This document shows, piece after piece, positions 26,530-36,054 of a stretch of DNA of 64,000 nucleotides (its first letter is position 1; each line of letters starts with the position of its first letter). The stretch comes from Klebsiella michiganensis (GTDB lineage: Bacteria; Pseudomonadota; Gammaproteobacteria; Enterobacterales; Enterobacteriaceae). The position numbers were made by a program, and so were the translations under genes. The stretch covers positions 1-64,000 of the forward strand of contig NZ_PRDB01000017.1 in assembly GCF_002925905.1 (NCBI RefSeq). The letters run 5' to 3'. The notes under the pieces are model-generated. The model saw only the letters and a program-made list of their open reading frames with translations. It was not told the DNA's origin and ran no database searches.

Positions 26530-28188
26530 ATGCATCTTGAGCGCGTAGAAATAGTCGGTTTTCGCGGCATTAACCGATTATCGTTGATGCTGGAACAAAA
26601 TAACGTGCTGATTGGCGAAAATGCCTGGGGTAAATCCAGCCTGCTGGATGCCCTGACGCTGCTCCTGTCGCCGGAGTTCGACCTCTATCATTTTGTTCGG
26701 GAAGATTTTTGGTTTCCGCCCGGCGATATTCAGGGGCGCGAGCATCATCTGCATATCATCCTGACCTTCCGTGAAAATGAACCCGGTCGCCATCGGGTTC
26801 GACGCTATCGTCCTCTCAGCAGCTGCTGGGTTCCCTGCGACGATTGCTATCAGCGCGTTTTCTATCGCCTGGAGGGGGAGCTTGCCGATGACGACAGCGT
26901 GATGACTCTGCGCAGCTTTATTGATGGTGAAGGGAAAGCGCTGGAGCTTGACGATATTGATGAACTCGCCCGTCACCTGGTACGGCTGATGCCGGTTCTG
27001 CGGCTACGCGACGCCCGCTTTATGCGACGGATCCACAACGGCACCGTGCCGCACTCGCCGCAGATCGAAATTACCGCTCGCCAGCTTGATTTCCTCTCTC
27101 GCGAACTGGTACATCATCCGCAAAATTTAACCGATGGGCAGATCCGCCAGGGGCTGTCGGCTATGGTGCAGTTGTTGGAGCACTATTTTGCCGAGCAGAG
27201 CAGCGCGCAGTCGCGCCATCGTCTGATGCGCCGTCATTCACATGATGAACAGCGCAGCTGGCGCTACCTGGATATTATCAACAGGATGATCGACAAGCCC
27301 GGCGGGCGTAGCCATCGGGTGATTTTATTGGGGCTGTTTTCTACTTTGTTGCAGGCGAAAGGCACGGTAAGGCTCGATCGCGATGCGCGGCCGCTCTTGT
27401 TGATTGAGGACCCGGAAACCCGGCTGCATCCTATTATGCTGTCGGTGGCCTGGCATTTGCTCAATTTACTGCCGCTGCAGCGGGTGACGACAACGAACTC
27501 CGGCGAGCTGCTGTCATTAACGCCCGTCGAGCACGTCTGTCGGCTGGTGCGTGAATCTTCACGAGTGTCGGCCTGGCGGCTGGGGCCCGGCGGGATGAAT
27601 GCGGAAGACAGCCGACGCATCGCGTTTCATATTCGCTTTAACCGCGCTTCATCGCTGTTTGCCCGCTGCTGGCTGCTGGTGGAGGGGGAGACGGAAACCT
27701 GGGTTATCAACGAGCTGGCCCGCCAGTGCGGCCATCACTTTGATGCGGAAGGGGTGAAGGTCATTGAGTTTGCCCAGTCGGGTTTGAAGCCGCTGATTAA
27801 ATTCGCCCGGCGAATGGGTATTGAGTGGCATGTGCTGGTGGATGGCGATGAAGCCGGGAAGAAATACGCCGCCACCGTTCGCAGTTTGTTGAATGACGAT
27901 AAAATGCTGGAGCGAGACCATCTCACCGCGCTACCGGCGATGGATATGGAGCATTTTATGTACCGTCAGGGCTTCGACGATGTTTATCACCGGGTCGCGC
28001 AGCTGCCGATGAATATACCCATGAATATGCGGCGGGTGATCACCAAAGCGATTCATCGCTCGTCTAAGCCCGACCTGGCGATTGAAGTGGCGATGGAGGC
28101 CGGACGGCGCGGGGTTGACGCCATTCCGACGCTGTTGAAAAAAATGTTCTCTCGCGTGCTATGGCTGGCGCGCGGACGCGCGGATTAG
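26530..28188 (+). CDS. ybjD: YbjD, OLD-family ATPase/TOPRIM protein
   Basis: The 552-residue protein matches E. coli YbjD in length. The N-terminal SMC/RecF-type ATPase has the P-loop GENAWGKSS (about residues 28-36). A Walker-B/D-loop region, LLLIEDPETRLHP, follows. The C-terminal TOPRIM domain has WLLVEGETETWVINELA with the invariant Glu, and HVLVDGDEAGKKY with the DxD metal site. This is the architecture of overcoming-lysogenization-defect (OLD) nucleases; some family members act in phage defence. No GajB-like helicase is adjacent, so a stand-alone role is likely. The function is not known. Confidence 0.92.
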   Translation: MHLERVEIVGFRGINRLSLMLEQNNVLIGENAWGKSSLLDALTLLLSPEFDLYHFVREDFWFPPGDIQGREHHLHIILTFRENEPGRHRVRRYRPLSSCWVPCDDCYQRVFYRLEGELADDDSVMTLRSFIDGEGKALELDDIDELARHLVRLMPVLRLRDARFMRRIHNGTVPHSPQIEITARQLDFLSRELVHHPQNLTDGQIRQGLSAMVQLLEHYFAEQSSAQSRHRLMRRHSHDEQRSWRYLDIINRMIDKPGGRSHRVILLGLFSTLLQAKGTVRLDRDARPLLLIEDPETRLHPIMLSVAWHLLNLLPLQRVTTTNSGELLSLTPVEHVCRLVRESSRVSAWRLGPGGMNAEDSRRIAFHIRFNRASSLFARCWLLVEGETETWVINELARQCGHHFDAEGVKVIEFAQSGLKPLIKFARRMGIEWHVLVDGDEAGKKYAATVRSLLNDDKMLERDHLTALPAMDMEHFMYRQGFDDVYHRVAQLPMNIPMNMRRVITKAIHRSSKPDLAIEVAMEAGRRGVDAIPTLLKKMFSRVLWLARGRAD

Positions 28189-28211
28189 CGCTGGCCGCTG
28201 TTTCTCTCTTT

Positions 28212-28235
28212 CTGCCGGGCTATCCATCCCGGCAG
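28212..28235 (+). terminator. Terminator-like hairpin after ybjD
   Basis: The stem CTGCCGGG pairs with CCCGGCAG (8 bp), with an 8-nt loop, 23 nt after the ybjD stop; GTCTTC follows. The T-tract is weak. Confidence 0.55.
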
Positions 28236-28363
28236 GTCTTCATCTGCACACTCTCAACTTCAGTTAAACAAAAATGAAGCGCATCTAAAAATGCGCGTTA
28301 TTCTATTGCCGCATTTAGATAGAATTGTCGCGGGTTCTGCGGGTTAAAACATCAGGAATTGTT

Positions 28364-29479
28364 ATGAAATTAAATGGAAAGCGCAGGAAAGTTTGGTGGC
28401 TGCTGGCGATTGTCGTGCTGGCCCTCGCCGTCTGGGGATGGCGAATTCTGAATGCGCCGCTGCCGCAGTATCAGACGCTGGTGGTGCGTAAAGGCGACCT
28501 TCAGCAGAGCGTGCTGGCGACCGGTAAGCTCGATGCGTTGAAAAAAGTGGACGTCGGGGCGCAGGTGAGCGGGCAGCTAAAAACGCTGCGCGTCGAGATT
28601 GGCGACAAAGTGAAAAAAGACCAGCTGCTGGGGGTTATCGACCCGGAGCAGGCGGAAAACCAGATAAAGGAAGTCGAAGCGACGTTGATGGAGCTACGGG
28701 CGCAGCTGAACCAGGCGCGCGCGGAACGTAAGCTATCTGCGGCGACGCTGGCTCGTCAGCAGCAGCTGGCGCAGCGGCAGCTGGTCTCTCGCCAGGACCT
28801 CGATACCGCCGCGACCGACTTAGCGGTCAAAGAGGCGCAAATCGGTACGATTGAAGCCCAGGTCAAACGCAATCAGGCGACCCTGGATACGGCCAAAACC
28901 AACCTCGACTACACCAAAATTCTGGCGCCGATGTCCGGAGAAGTGACGCAAATCACCACCCTGCAGGGGCAGACGGTGATTGCTGCCCAGCAGGCGCCGA
29001 ATATTTTGACCCTGGCCGATCTCAGCACCATGCTGGTGAAGGCGCAGGTCTCGGAAGCGGACGTCATTCATCTTAAGCCGGGGCAAAAGGCCTGGTTTAC
29101 CGTACTGGGCGATCCGCTGACGCGCTATGAAGGAACGCTGAAGGATATTCTCCCGACGCCCGAAAAGGTCAACGACGCTATTTTCTACTACGCCCGTTTT
29201 GAAGTGCCGAACCCGCAGGGCATCCTGCGCCTGGAGATGACCGCCCAGGTGCATATTCAGCTCTCAGAAGTGAAAAATGTTATCACCATCCCGCTGAGCG
29301 CGCTGGGTGAGGCCATCGGCGATAACCGCTATCACGTGCGTCTGCTGCGTACCGGTGAAGTTAAAGAGCGTGAAATCGTTATCGGCGCGCGTAACGACAC
29401 CGATGTGGCGGTGGTGAAAGGGCTGGACGAGGGGGATGAAGTCATTATCGGCGAAGGTGCGGCCGGAGCGGCGAAATGA
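28364..29479 (+). CDS. macA: MacA, periplasmic adaptor of the MacAB-TolC efflux pump
   Basis: This membrane-fusion protein links MacB to TolC for export of macrolides, enterotoxin, lipopeptides and porphyrins. ATG 28364 gives 371 residues, the E. coli length. A single N-terminal anchor ([17 protein letters not shown]) is followed by lipoyl halves ([14 protein letters not shown] and [18 protein letters not shown]) flanking a coiled-coil hairpin of about 80 residues, then beta-barrel domains. A start 39 nt upstream is possible but unsupported. Its stop overlaps macB as ATGA. E. coli ybjX, which precedes macA there, is absent. Confidence 0.95.
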   Translation: MKLNGKRRKVWWLLAIVVLALAVWGWRILNAPLPQYQTLVVRKGDLQQSVLATGKLDALKKVDVGAQVSGQLKTLRVEIGDKVKKDQLLGVIDPEQAENQIKEVEATLMELRAQLNQARAERKLSAATLARQQQLAQRQLVSRQDLDTAATDLAVKEAQIGTIEAQVKRNQATLDTAKTNLDYTKILAPMSGEVTQITTLQGQTVIAAQQAPNILTLADLSTMLVKAQVSEADVIHLKPGQKAWFTVLGDPLTRYEGTLKDILPTPEKVNDAIFYYARFEVPNPQGILRLEMTAQVHIQLSEVKNVITIPLSALGEAIGDNRYHVRLLRTGEVKEREIVIGARNDTDVAVVKGLDEGDEVIIGEGAAGAAK

Positions 29480-31422
29480 CGGCGTTACTGGAACTGCGTG
29501 ATATTCGCCGCAGCTACCCCTCCGGCGATGGCAACGTTGAGGTGCTGAAAGGCATTACGTTGAACATTGCCGCCGGTGAGATGGTGGCAATCGTCGGCGC
29601 GTCCGGCTCCGGGAAATCCACGCTGATGAATATTCTCGGCTGTCTGGACAAACCGACCGGCGGTACCTACCGGGTCGCGGGAACGGACGTGGCTCGTCTC
29701 AACGGCGACGAGCTGGCGCGCCTGCGGCGGGAACATTTCGGTTTTATTTTTCAGCGCTATCACCTGTTATCGCATCTCACCGCGGCGCAGAACGTGGAAG
29801 TTCCTGCGGTTTATGCCGGCGCCGAGCGCAAAGCGCGCCTGGCTCGGGCCCATGAGCTGCTGGTTCGGCTGGGGCTGGGCGACAGAGCTGAATATCAGCC
29901 TTCGCAGCTCTCCGGCGGCCAGCAGCAACGGGTGAGTATCGCCCGCGCCCTAATGAACGGCGGGGAAGTGATTCTGGCGGATGAGCCAACCGGTGCGCTG
30001 GACAGCCGCTCCGGCGAAGAGGTCATGGGGATCCTTCACCAGCTAAAAGCGCAGGGGCATACGGTGATTATCGTCACCCATGACCCGCAGGTGGCGGCCC
30101 AGGCGGAGCGGGTGATTGAGATCCACGACGGTGAAATCGTGCGTAATCCGCCCGCGCTGAGTCCGGTGCAAGGCGGCGTACTGCGCCAGCGCACGGCGGC
30201 CGAACCGTCGGCGTGGCGTCAGTTCAGCAGCGGCTTTCGCGAAGCGCTGATCATGGCCTGGCGCGCGATGGCGGCGAATAAAATGCGTACGCTGCTGACG
30301 ATGCTCGGGATTATTATCGGCATCGCTTCGGTGGTGTCGATTGTGGTGGTGGGCGATGCCGCGAAGCAGATGGTGCTGGCCGATATTCGCGCTATCGGAA
30401 CGAATACCATTGATGTATATCCCGGCAAGGATTTCGGCGATGACGATCCCCGCTATCAGCAATCGCTCAAGTATGATGATCTGTTAGCTATTCAGAAACA
30501 GCCGTGGGTGAGCTCGGCGACCCCGGCGGTATCAAAAAGCCTGCGCCTGCGGGCGGATAACATCGACGTTGCCGCCAGCGCCGAGGGCGTGGGGGCGCAG
30601 TACTTTAACGTCTACGGCATGACCTTTAGCGAAGGCAATACCTTTAACGAGCTTCAGCTAAATAGCCGCGCGCAGGTGGTGGTGCTCGACAGCAACGCGC
30701 GCCGACAGCTATTTCCGCACAAAGCGCGGGTCGTCGGCGAAGTGATTCTGGTCGGCAATATGCCCGCGACGGTGATCGGCGTGGCGGATGAAAAACAGTC
30801 AATGTTCGGCAGCAGCAAAATTCTGCGCGTCTGGTTACCCTATACCACGATGGCTGGCCGGGTGATGGGGCAATCGTGGCTGAATTCCATCACCGTGCGC
30901 GTCAATGAAGGCTACGACAGCGCGGTTGCCGAGCAGCAGCTGTTGCGTCTACTGGAACTGCGTCACGGTAAGAAAGATGTTTTCACCTGGAATATGGACA
31001 GCATCTTGAAAACGGCGGAACGGACCACACATACATTACAGCTGTTTCTTACGCTGGTGGCGGTGATTGCGCTGGTGGTCGGCGGGATTGGCGTGATGAA
31101 TATTATGCTGGTCTCAGTCACCGAACGCACGCGGGAGATCGGTATCCGTATGGCGGTCGGGGCGCGGGCCAGCGATGTCTTACAGCAGTTTTTGATCGAG
31201 GCGGTGCTGGTTTGCCTGGTCGGCGGGGCGCTGGGCGTCACGCTTTCGCTGCTGATTGCCTTTGTATTACAGCTGTTTTTACCCGGCTGGGAGATCGGTT
31301 TTTCACCGTTGGCGCTATTGACCGCGTTTTTATGCTCCACGCTGACCGGGGTGCTGTTTGGCTGGCTACCGGCGCGCAATGCGGCTCGTCTGGACCCCGT
31401 CGACGCCCTGGCGCGCGAGTAG
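29476..31422 (+). CDS. macB: MacB, ABC transporter of the MacAB-TolC efflux pump
   Basis: This 648-residue ABC exporter has an N-terminal ATPase and four membrane helices. Walker A is GASGSGKST, the signature is [15 protein letters not shown] and Walker B is [13 protein letters not shown]1 ([21 protein letters not shown]) precedes a periplasmic domain of about 220 residues that binds MacA; the last three helices and the FtsX-like coupling stretch [19 protein letters not shown] close the protein. The length matches E. coli. It works as a mechanotransmission pump with MacA and TolC. Confidence 0.96.
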   Translation: MTALLELRDIRRSYPSGDGNVEVLKGITLNIAAGEMVAIVGASGSGKSTLMNILGCLDKPTGGTYRVAGTDVARLNGDELARLRREHFGFIFQRYHLLSHLTAAQNVEVPAVYAGAERKARLARAHELLVRLGLGDRAEYQPSQLSGGQQQRVSIARALMNGGEVILADEPTGALDSRSGEEVMGILHQLKAQGHTVIIVTHDPQVAAQAERVIEIHDGEIVRNPPALSPVQGGVLRQRTAAEPSAWRQFSSGFREALIMAWRAMAANKMRTLLTMLGIIIGIASVVSIVVVGDAAKQMVLADIRAIGTNTIDVYPGKDFGDDDPRYQQSLKYDDLLAIQKQPWVSSATPAVSKSLRLRADNIDVAASAEGVGAQYFNVYGMTFSEGNTFNELQLNSRAQVVVLDSNARRQLFPHKARVVGEVILVGNMPATVIGVADEKQSMFGSSKILRVWLPYTTMAGRVMGQSWLNSITVRVNEGYDSAVAEQQLLRLLELRHGKKDVFTWNMDSILKTAERTTHTLQLFLTLVAVIALVVGGIGVMNIMLVSVTERTREIGIRMAVGARASDVLQQFLIEAVLVCLVGGALGVTLSLLIAFVLQLFLPGWEIGFSPLALLTAFLCSTLTGVLFGWLPARNAARLDPVDALARE

Positions 31423-31430
31423 CGATAAAA

Positions 31431-31457
31431 AAATGCCAGTCAGAAGGACTGGCATTT
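31431..31457 (+). terminator. Terminator between macB and cspD
   Basis: AAATGCCAGTC and GACTGGCATTT form an 11-bp stem with the loop AGAAG, flanked by A-rich and T-rich ends. It lies 8 nt after the macB stop and can serve both convergent genes. Confidence 0.85.
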
Positions 31458-31490
31458 TGCTGGCGGGATGTACACAATGAAGCAAAAGAG

Positions 31491-31721
31491 TTATGCGGCT
31501 GTTTCTGTTTCTTCAGCTTCAACAGGGACAATCACGCTGGCGTGGTTACCTTTTGGCCCCTGGTGAACATCAAACCGAACCGCTTGTCCGGCTTTTAGCG
31601 TTCTGTAACCATCCATCTGGATGGTCGAGTAATGGGCGAAAATGTCTTCGCCGCCGCCCTCAGGGCAGATAAAACCGAACCCTTTGGCATTGTTGAACCA
31701 CTTAACAGTACCCATTTCCAT
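31491..31721 (-). CDS. cspD: CspD, stationary-phase cold-shock-like DNA replication inhibitor
   Basis: This is a small cold-shock-domain protein of 76 residues, against 74 in E. coli. It has RNP1 (KGFGFI) and RNP2-like (DIFAHYS) motifs after MEMGTVKWFNNA. E. coli CspD is induced in stationary phase, binds single-stranded DNA and blocks replication; Lon degrades it. The acidic tail EAEETETAA differs from E. coli. It is transcribed divergently from clpS. Confidence 0.95.
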   Translation of the reverse strand: MEMGTVKWFNNAKGFGFICPEGGGEDIFAHYSTIQMDGYRTLKAGQAVRFDVHQGPKGNHASVIVPVEAEETETAA

Positions 31722-32045
31722 ACTTCGACATCCTTCGTAAATCTTATAAGTAAGATGGAATGAACCGGTAGTGGAGTGACGAGTTGTTCATTTGCTCGCC
31801 AACTCTCGCCACTACAATTTAGAGAAATCAGGAAATGCGTCAAGCGATTGACGTCAGGGGACGGTGAAAAATGCGTCAAAATTTGAAGCAGTTAACGCTA
31901 TTGCCGGGGAATGTGACAGACGTCGCGGATGGAAGTAATAGATGATAATTATCTATGATCTATTGTAGATTTGTGATGTGCATAGCCTCTGGTCATCGAC
32001 AGGCCACCGCCTGTTGGCAACAGCAACCGATGATGAACACTGACG
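31722..32045. other. cspD-clpS divergent intergenic region
   Basis: This 324-bp region contains promoters for both genes. It includes an AT-rich dyad at 31937-31964: AATAGAT and ATCTATT enclose GATAATTATC, itself a palindrome and faintly Fur-like. No open frame or RNA gene was recognised. Confidence 0.55.
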
Positions 32046-32363
32046 ATGAGTAAGAGAGACTGGTTGGACTTCGATCAGCTAATTGAGGACGAAGTTAAAG
32101 ATGCGCTTAAACCGCCATCTATGTATAAAGTGATATTAGTCAATGATGACTACACTCCAATGGAGTTTGTTATTGACGTGTTACAAAAATTCTTTTCTTA
32201 TGATGTTGAACGTGCAACGCAACTGATGCTGACGGTTCACTATCAAGGTAAAGCGATTTGCGGGGTGTTTACCGCAGAAGTCGCAGAAACCAAAGTATCG
32301 ATGGTGAACCAGTATGCGAGGGAGAACGAACATCCGTTGTTGTGTACGCTAGAAAAAGCCTGA
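32046..32363 (+). CDS. clpS: ClpS, N-end rule adaptor for ClpAP
   Basis: This 105-residue adaptor (106 in E. coli) delivers N-degron substrates to ClpAP. The substrate pocket is visible as [14 protein letters not shown] (N33, D34, D35) and [11 protein letters not shown] (His65). The N-terminal extension ([15 protein letters not shown]) differs from E. coli but is of family length. clpA follows 30 nt downstream. aat, which creates N-degrons by adding Leu or Phe, lies 3 kb away. Confidence 0.95.
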   Translation: MSKRDWLDFDQLIEDEVKDALKPPSMYKVILVNDDYTPMEFVIDVLQKFFSYDVERATQLMLTVHYQGKAICGVFTAEVAETKVSMVNQYARENEHPLLCTLEKA

Positions 32364-32393
32364 ATGCAGGCAATAAACTTGGGGGAGGTGCCT

Positions 32394-34676
32394 ATGCTCA
32401 ATCAAGAACTGGAACTCAGTTTAAACATGGCTTTCGCCAGAGCGCGCGAGCACCGTCATGAGTTCATGACCGTCGAGCACTTGTTGCTGGCGCTGCTTAG
32501 CAACCCTTCGGCCCGCGAAGCGCTTGAAGCGTGTTCAGTGGACCTGGTCGCGCTGCGTCAGGAGCTTGAAGCCTTCATCGAACAGACCACACCCGTACTG
32601 CCTGCAACGGAAGAAGAGCGCGACACTCAGCCGACGCTGAGCTTCCAGCGCGTGCTGCAACGTGCTGTTTTCCACGTCCAGTCTTCCGGCCGCAGCGAAG
32701 TGACCGGCGCCAACGTTCTGGTCGCGATTTTTAGCGAACAGGAATCTCAGGCGGCATACCTGCTGCGTAAACATGAAGTCAGCCGACTTGATGTGGTGAA
32801 TTTCATCTCTCACGGTACGCGTAAAGACGAGCCGAGCCAGTCTTCCGATAACAGCGGAAGTCAGCCTGGCAGCAGCGAAGAGCAAGCAGGCGGGGAGGAT
32901 CGTATGGAAAACTTCACCACCAACCTCAACCAGCTTGCCCGCGTAGGCGGTATCGATCCGCTGATCGGCCGCGAGAAAGAGCTGGAACGTGCTATTCAGG
33001 TTCTGTGCCGCCGCCGCAAGAACAACCCGCTGCTGGTGGGGGAATCCGGCGTTGGTAAAACCGCTATCGCTGAAGGGCTTGCCTGGCGTATCGTGCAGGG
33101 CGACGTGCCGGAAGTGATGGCCGATTGTACTATCTATTCACTGGATATTGGCTCGCTGTTGGCAGGTACTAAATACCGCGGCGACTTTGAAAAACGCTTT
33201 AAAGCGCTGCTTAAGCAGCTGGAGCAGGACACCAACAGTATTCTGTTCATCGATGAGATCCACACCATTATCGGTGCGGGGGCGGCTTCCGGCGGGCAGG
33301 TCGATGCCGCTAACCTGATTAAACCGCTGCTTTCCAGCGGTAAGATTCGGGTCATTGGCTCGACGACCTATCAGGAGTTCAGCAACATCTTTGAAAAAGA
33401 TCGTGCCCTGGCGCGGCGTTTCCAGAAAATTGATATCACCGAACCTTCCGTGGAAGAGACGGTGCAGATTATTAACGGCCTGAAGCCGAAGTATGAAGCG
33501 CACCACGACGTCCGTTACACCGCGAAAGCGGTACGTGCGGCGGTAGAGCTGGCGGTGAAGTACATTAACGATCGTCATCTGCCGGATAAGGCGATTGACG
33601 TGATTGATGAAGCCGGGGCGCGTGCGCGCTTGATGCCGGTGAGCAAACGTAAGAAAACGGTTAACGTGGCGGATATTGAGTCCGTGGTGGCGCGGATTGC
33701 GCGTATACCTGAGAAGAGCGTTTCCCGCAGCGATCGCGATACGCTGAAAAACCTCGGCGATCGCCTGAAAATGCTGGTCTTCGGCCAGGATAAGGCGATT
33801 GAGGCCTTAACCGAAGCGATCAAGATGGCGCGCGCCGGGCTTGGCCATGAGCACAAACCCGTCGGCTCTTTCCTGTTCGCTGGGCCTACCGGGGTCGGTA
33901 AAACCGAGGTTACCGTACAGCTGGCGAAGTCGCTGGGCATTGAGCTGCTGCGTTTTGATATGTCCGAATATATGGAACGTCATACCGTCAGCCGCTTAAT
34001 CGGTGCGCCTCCGGGCTACGTCGGTTTCGATCAGGGCGGGCTGCTGACCGATGCGGTTATTAAGCATCCGCACGCGGTGCTGCTGCTGGATGAAATTGAA
34101 AAAGCGCATCCGGATGTCTTTAACCTGCTGCTGCAGGTGATGGATAACGGGACGCTGACCGACAACAACGGCCGCAAAGCGGATTTCCGCAACGTGGTGC
34201 TGGTGATGACCACCAACGCCGGGGTGCGCGAAACCGAGCGTAAATCCATTGGCCTCATCCATCAGGACAACAGTCCGGATGCGATGGATGAGATCAAAAA
34301 GATCTTTACGCCGGAGTTCCGTAACCGTCTCGACAACATTATCTGGTTCGATCATCTGTCTACGACGGTTATCCATCAGGTGGTGGATAAATTTATCGTC
34401 GAGCTGCAGGTTCAGCTGGATCAGAAAGGCGTCTCTTTGGAAGTCAGCCAGGAAGCCCGCGATTGGCTGGCCGAGAAAGGCTACGACCGGGCCATGGGCG
34501 CGCGTCCGATGGCGCGGGTGATTCAGGACAACCTGAAAAAACCGCTGGCCAACGAGCTGCTGTTTGGCTCACTGGTTGACGGCGGACAGGTGACCGTTGA
34601 ACTGGATAAAGAGAAAAATGCGCTGACCTACGACTTCCAGAGTGCGCAGAAGCACAAACCGGAAGCGGCGCATTAA
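32394..34676 (+). CDS. clpA: ClpA, ATPase subunit of the ClpAP protease
   Basis: This double-AAA+ unfoldase feeds ClpP. ATG 32394, with GGGGGAGGTG upstream, gives 760 residues (758 in E. coli) starting [14 protein letters not shown]. The N-domain (1 to about 145) binds ClpS. D1 Walker A is GESGVGKTA with B motif LFIDEIH. D2 Walker A is GPTGVGKTE with B motif [12 protein letters not shown]. The IGL-type ClpP-binding loop is KSIGLIHQ. Two extra residues lie in the Ser/Gly-rich linker ([16 protein letters not shown]). A start at 32364 would overlap the clpS stop and lacks a ribosome-binding site. Confidence 0.96.
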   Translation: MLNQELELSLNMAFARAREHRHEFMTVEHLLLALLSNPSAREALEACSVDLVALRQELEAFIEQTTPVLPATEEERDTQPTLSFQRVLQRAVFHVQSSGRSEVTGANVLVAIFSEQESQAAYLLRKHEVSRLDVVNFISHGTRKDEPSQSSDNSGSQPGSSEEQAGGEDRMENFTTNLNQLARVGGIDPLIGREKELERAIQVLCRRRKNNPLLVGESGVGKTAIAEGLAWRIVQGDVPEVMADCTIYSLDIGSLLAGTKYRGDFEKRFKALLKQLEQDTNSILFIDEIHTIIGAGAASGGQVDAANLIKPLLSSGKIRVIGSTTYQEFSNIFEKDRALARRFQKIDITEPSVEETVQIINGLKPKYEAHHDVRYTAKAVRAAVELAVKYINDRHLPDKAIDVIDEAGARARLMPVSKRKKTVNVADIESVVARIARIPEKSVSRSDRDTLKNLGDRLKMLVFGQDKAIEALTEAIKMARAGLGHEHKPVGSFLFAGPTGVGKTEVTVQLAKSLGIELLRFDMSEYMERHTVSRLIGAPPGYVGFDQGGLLTDAVIKHPHAVLLLDEIEKAHPDVFNLLLQVMDNGTLTDNNGRKADFRNVVLVMTTNAGVRETERKSIGLIHQDNSPDAMDEIKKIFTPEFRNRLDNIIWFDHLSTTVIHQVVDKFIVELQVQLDQKGVSLEVSQEARDWLAEKGYDRAMGARPMARVIQDNLKKPLANELLFGSLVDGGQVTVELDKEKNALTYDFQSAQKHKPEAAH

Positions 34677-34694
34677 GTTTCGGTACTCAGTGAC

Positions 34695-34721
34695 AAAACC
34701 GGCCTCAGGGCCGGTTTTTTT
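34695..34721 (+). terminator. Rho-independent terminator of clpA
   Basis: The stem AAAACCGGCC pairs with GGCCGGTTTT, with the loop TCAG, then further T residues. It lies 18 nt after the clpA stop. Confidence 0.92.
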
Positions 34722-34754
34722 ATCTGCGCGCTTTAAGTTGTAAATGACGCAGAA

Positions 34755-34781
34755 ATGAAAAGACCGGGAATTATCCCGGCC
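34755..34781 (-). terminator. Rho-independent terminator of infA
   Basis: Read leftward, GGCCGGGATAATTCCCGGTC folds on CCGGGA/TCCCGG and is followed by TTTTCATTT. It lies 32 nt after the infA stop. Confidence 0.85.
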
Positions 34782-34813
34782 TTCAGCATCTGGCGCGCTA
34801 AGCGCGAAAACGA

Positions 34814-35032
<219 letters not shown>

Positions 35033-35311
35033 CTAGTCCTCTGGGGTATCACTACCGTAGTTTTGAACCGGCAAGATAATGCCGAAGTTCAGCAAGTATG
35101 TAAAGTTTTACGTCAAATCGCCGAAGTAGTTTTGGCGCATTACCCGTAATTCACGCGGATAAACCGGGTGACAGGCGCAAACGTAAAGGGGGAGTGACAG
35201 AACAATGGGTGTTATCTGACTCTTATTATTCCCAAACGGCGGCGGGGCAACGGGCAGAAGCTACTCTACCGCGCAATTATAACATCCCAACAAAAAATGT
35301 GCTGAAAACAT

Positions 35312-36016
35312 TTATGCTTCTCCTGCAAATAGCATCCTTGGTACCCAGAATCGCTCCGGCAGACGATACGTCCGCAGCACGGAAAGATAGTCGAGGTAAT
35401 CGCGGCGGGGAATTTCCACTGCGCCCAGCGACGCCGTATGCTTATTCAGCACCTGACAATCGATTAATTTTCCGCCATCCTGCGAAAATATCTGGCTAAA
35501 GACCAGCAGCGCGGTTTTAGAGGCGTTTTCGGCACGGCTGAACATCGACTCTCCGCAAAACAGCGCGCCCTGCGCGACGCCGTACATCCCGCCGACTAAT
35601 TCCTTTCCCTGCCATACTTCAACAGAATGAGCATGTCCCAGCTCATGCAGCTGGTGGTACGCCTGAACGATCCCCGGCGTTATCCATGTTCCCTCATCGC
35701 GGTGGTCGGCGCAGCCCTCGATAACCTGACCAAAGGCGTGATTCAGCGTGACGCGATAAGGCGAGCGCTGATGGAAACGCTTCATGCTGCGGCTGAGATG
35801 AAATTTCTCTGGCCACAGTACCGCTCGCGGATCGGGGGACCACCACAAAATAGGGTCGCCGGGCGAAAACCACGGAAAAATACCGCGCTGATAGGCCATC
35901 AGTAAACGCGCCGGGCTAAGATCGCCGCCCAGCGCTAACAGGCCATTAGGTTCGCGTAAAGCGCCTTCCGGGGAGGGGAAGGCGATGGAATGATGAGAGA
36001 GCTGAACCAGCCGCAT
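35312..36016 (-). CDS. aat: Aat, leucyl/phenylalanyl-tRNA-protein transferase
   Basis: This 234-residue enzyme adds Leu or Phe from aminoacyl-tRNA to N-terminal Arg or Lys, making N-degrons for ClpS-ClpAP. Conserved motifs are [30 protein letters not shown] and [19 protein letters not shown]. The length matches E. coli. It is 38 nt downstream of cydC in the same direction, the conserved cydDC-aat order. Confidence 0.96.
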   Translation of the reverse strand: MRLVQLSHHSIAFPSPEGALREPNGLLALGGDLSPARLLMAYQRGIFPWFSPGDPILWWSPDPRAVLWPEKFHLSRSMKRFHQRSPYRVTLNHAFGQVIEGCADHRDEGTWITPGIVQAYHQLHELGHAHSVEVWQGKELVGGMYGVAQGALFCGESMFSRAENASKTALLVFSQIFSQDGGKLIDCQVLNKHTASLGAVEIPRRDYLDYLSVLRTYRLPERFWVPRMLFAGEA

Positions 36017-36054
36017 TTTTACCTCAACGCATCAGGCAATGATTCAATAGTAGC

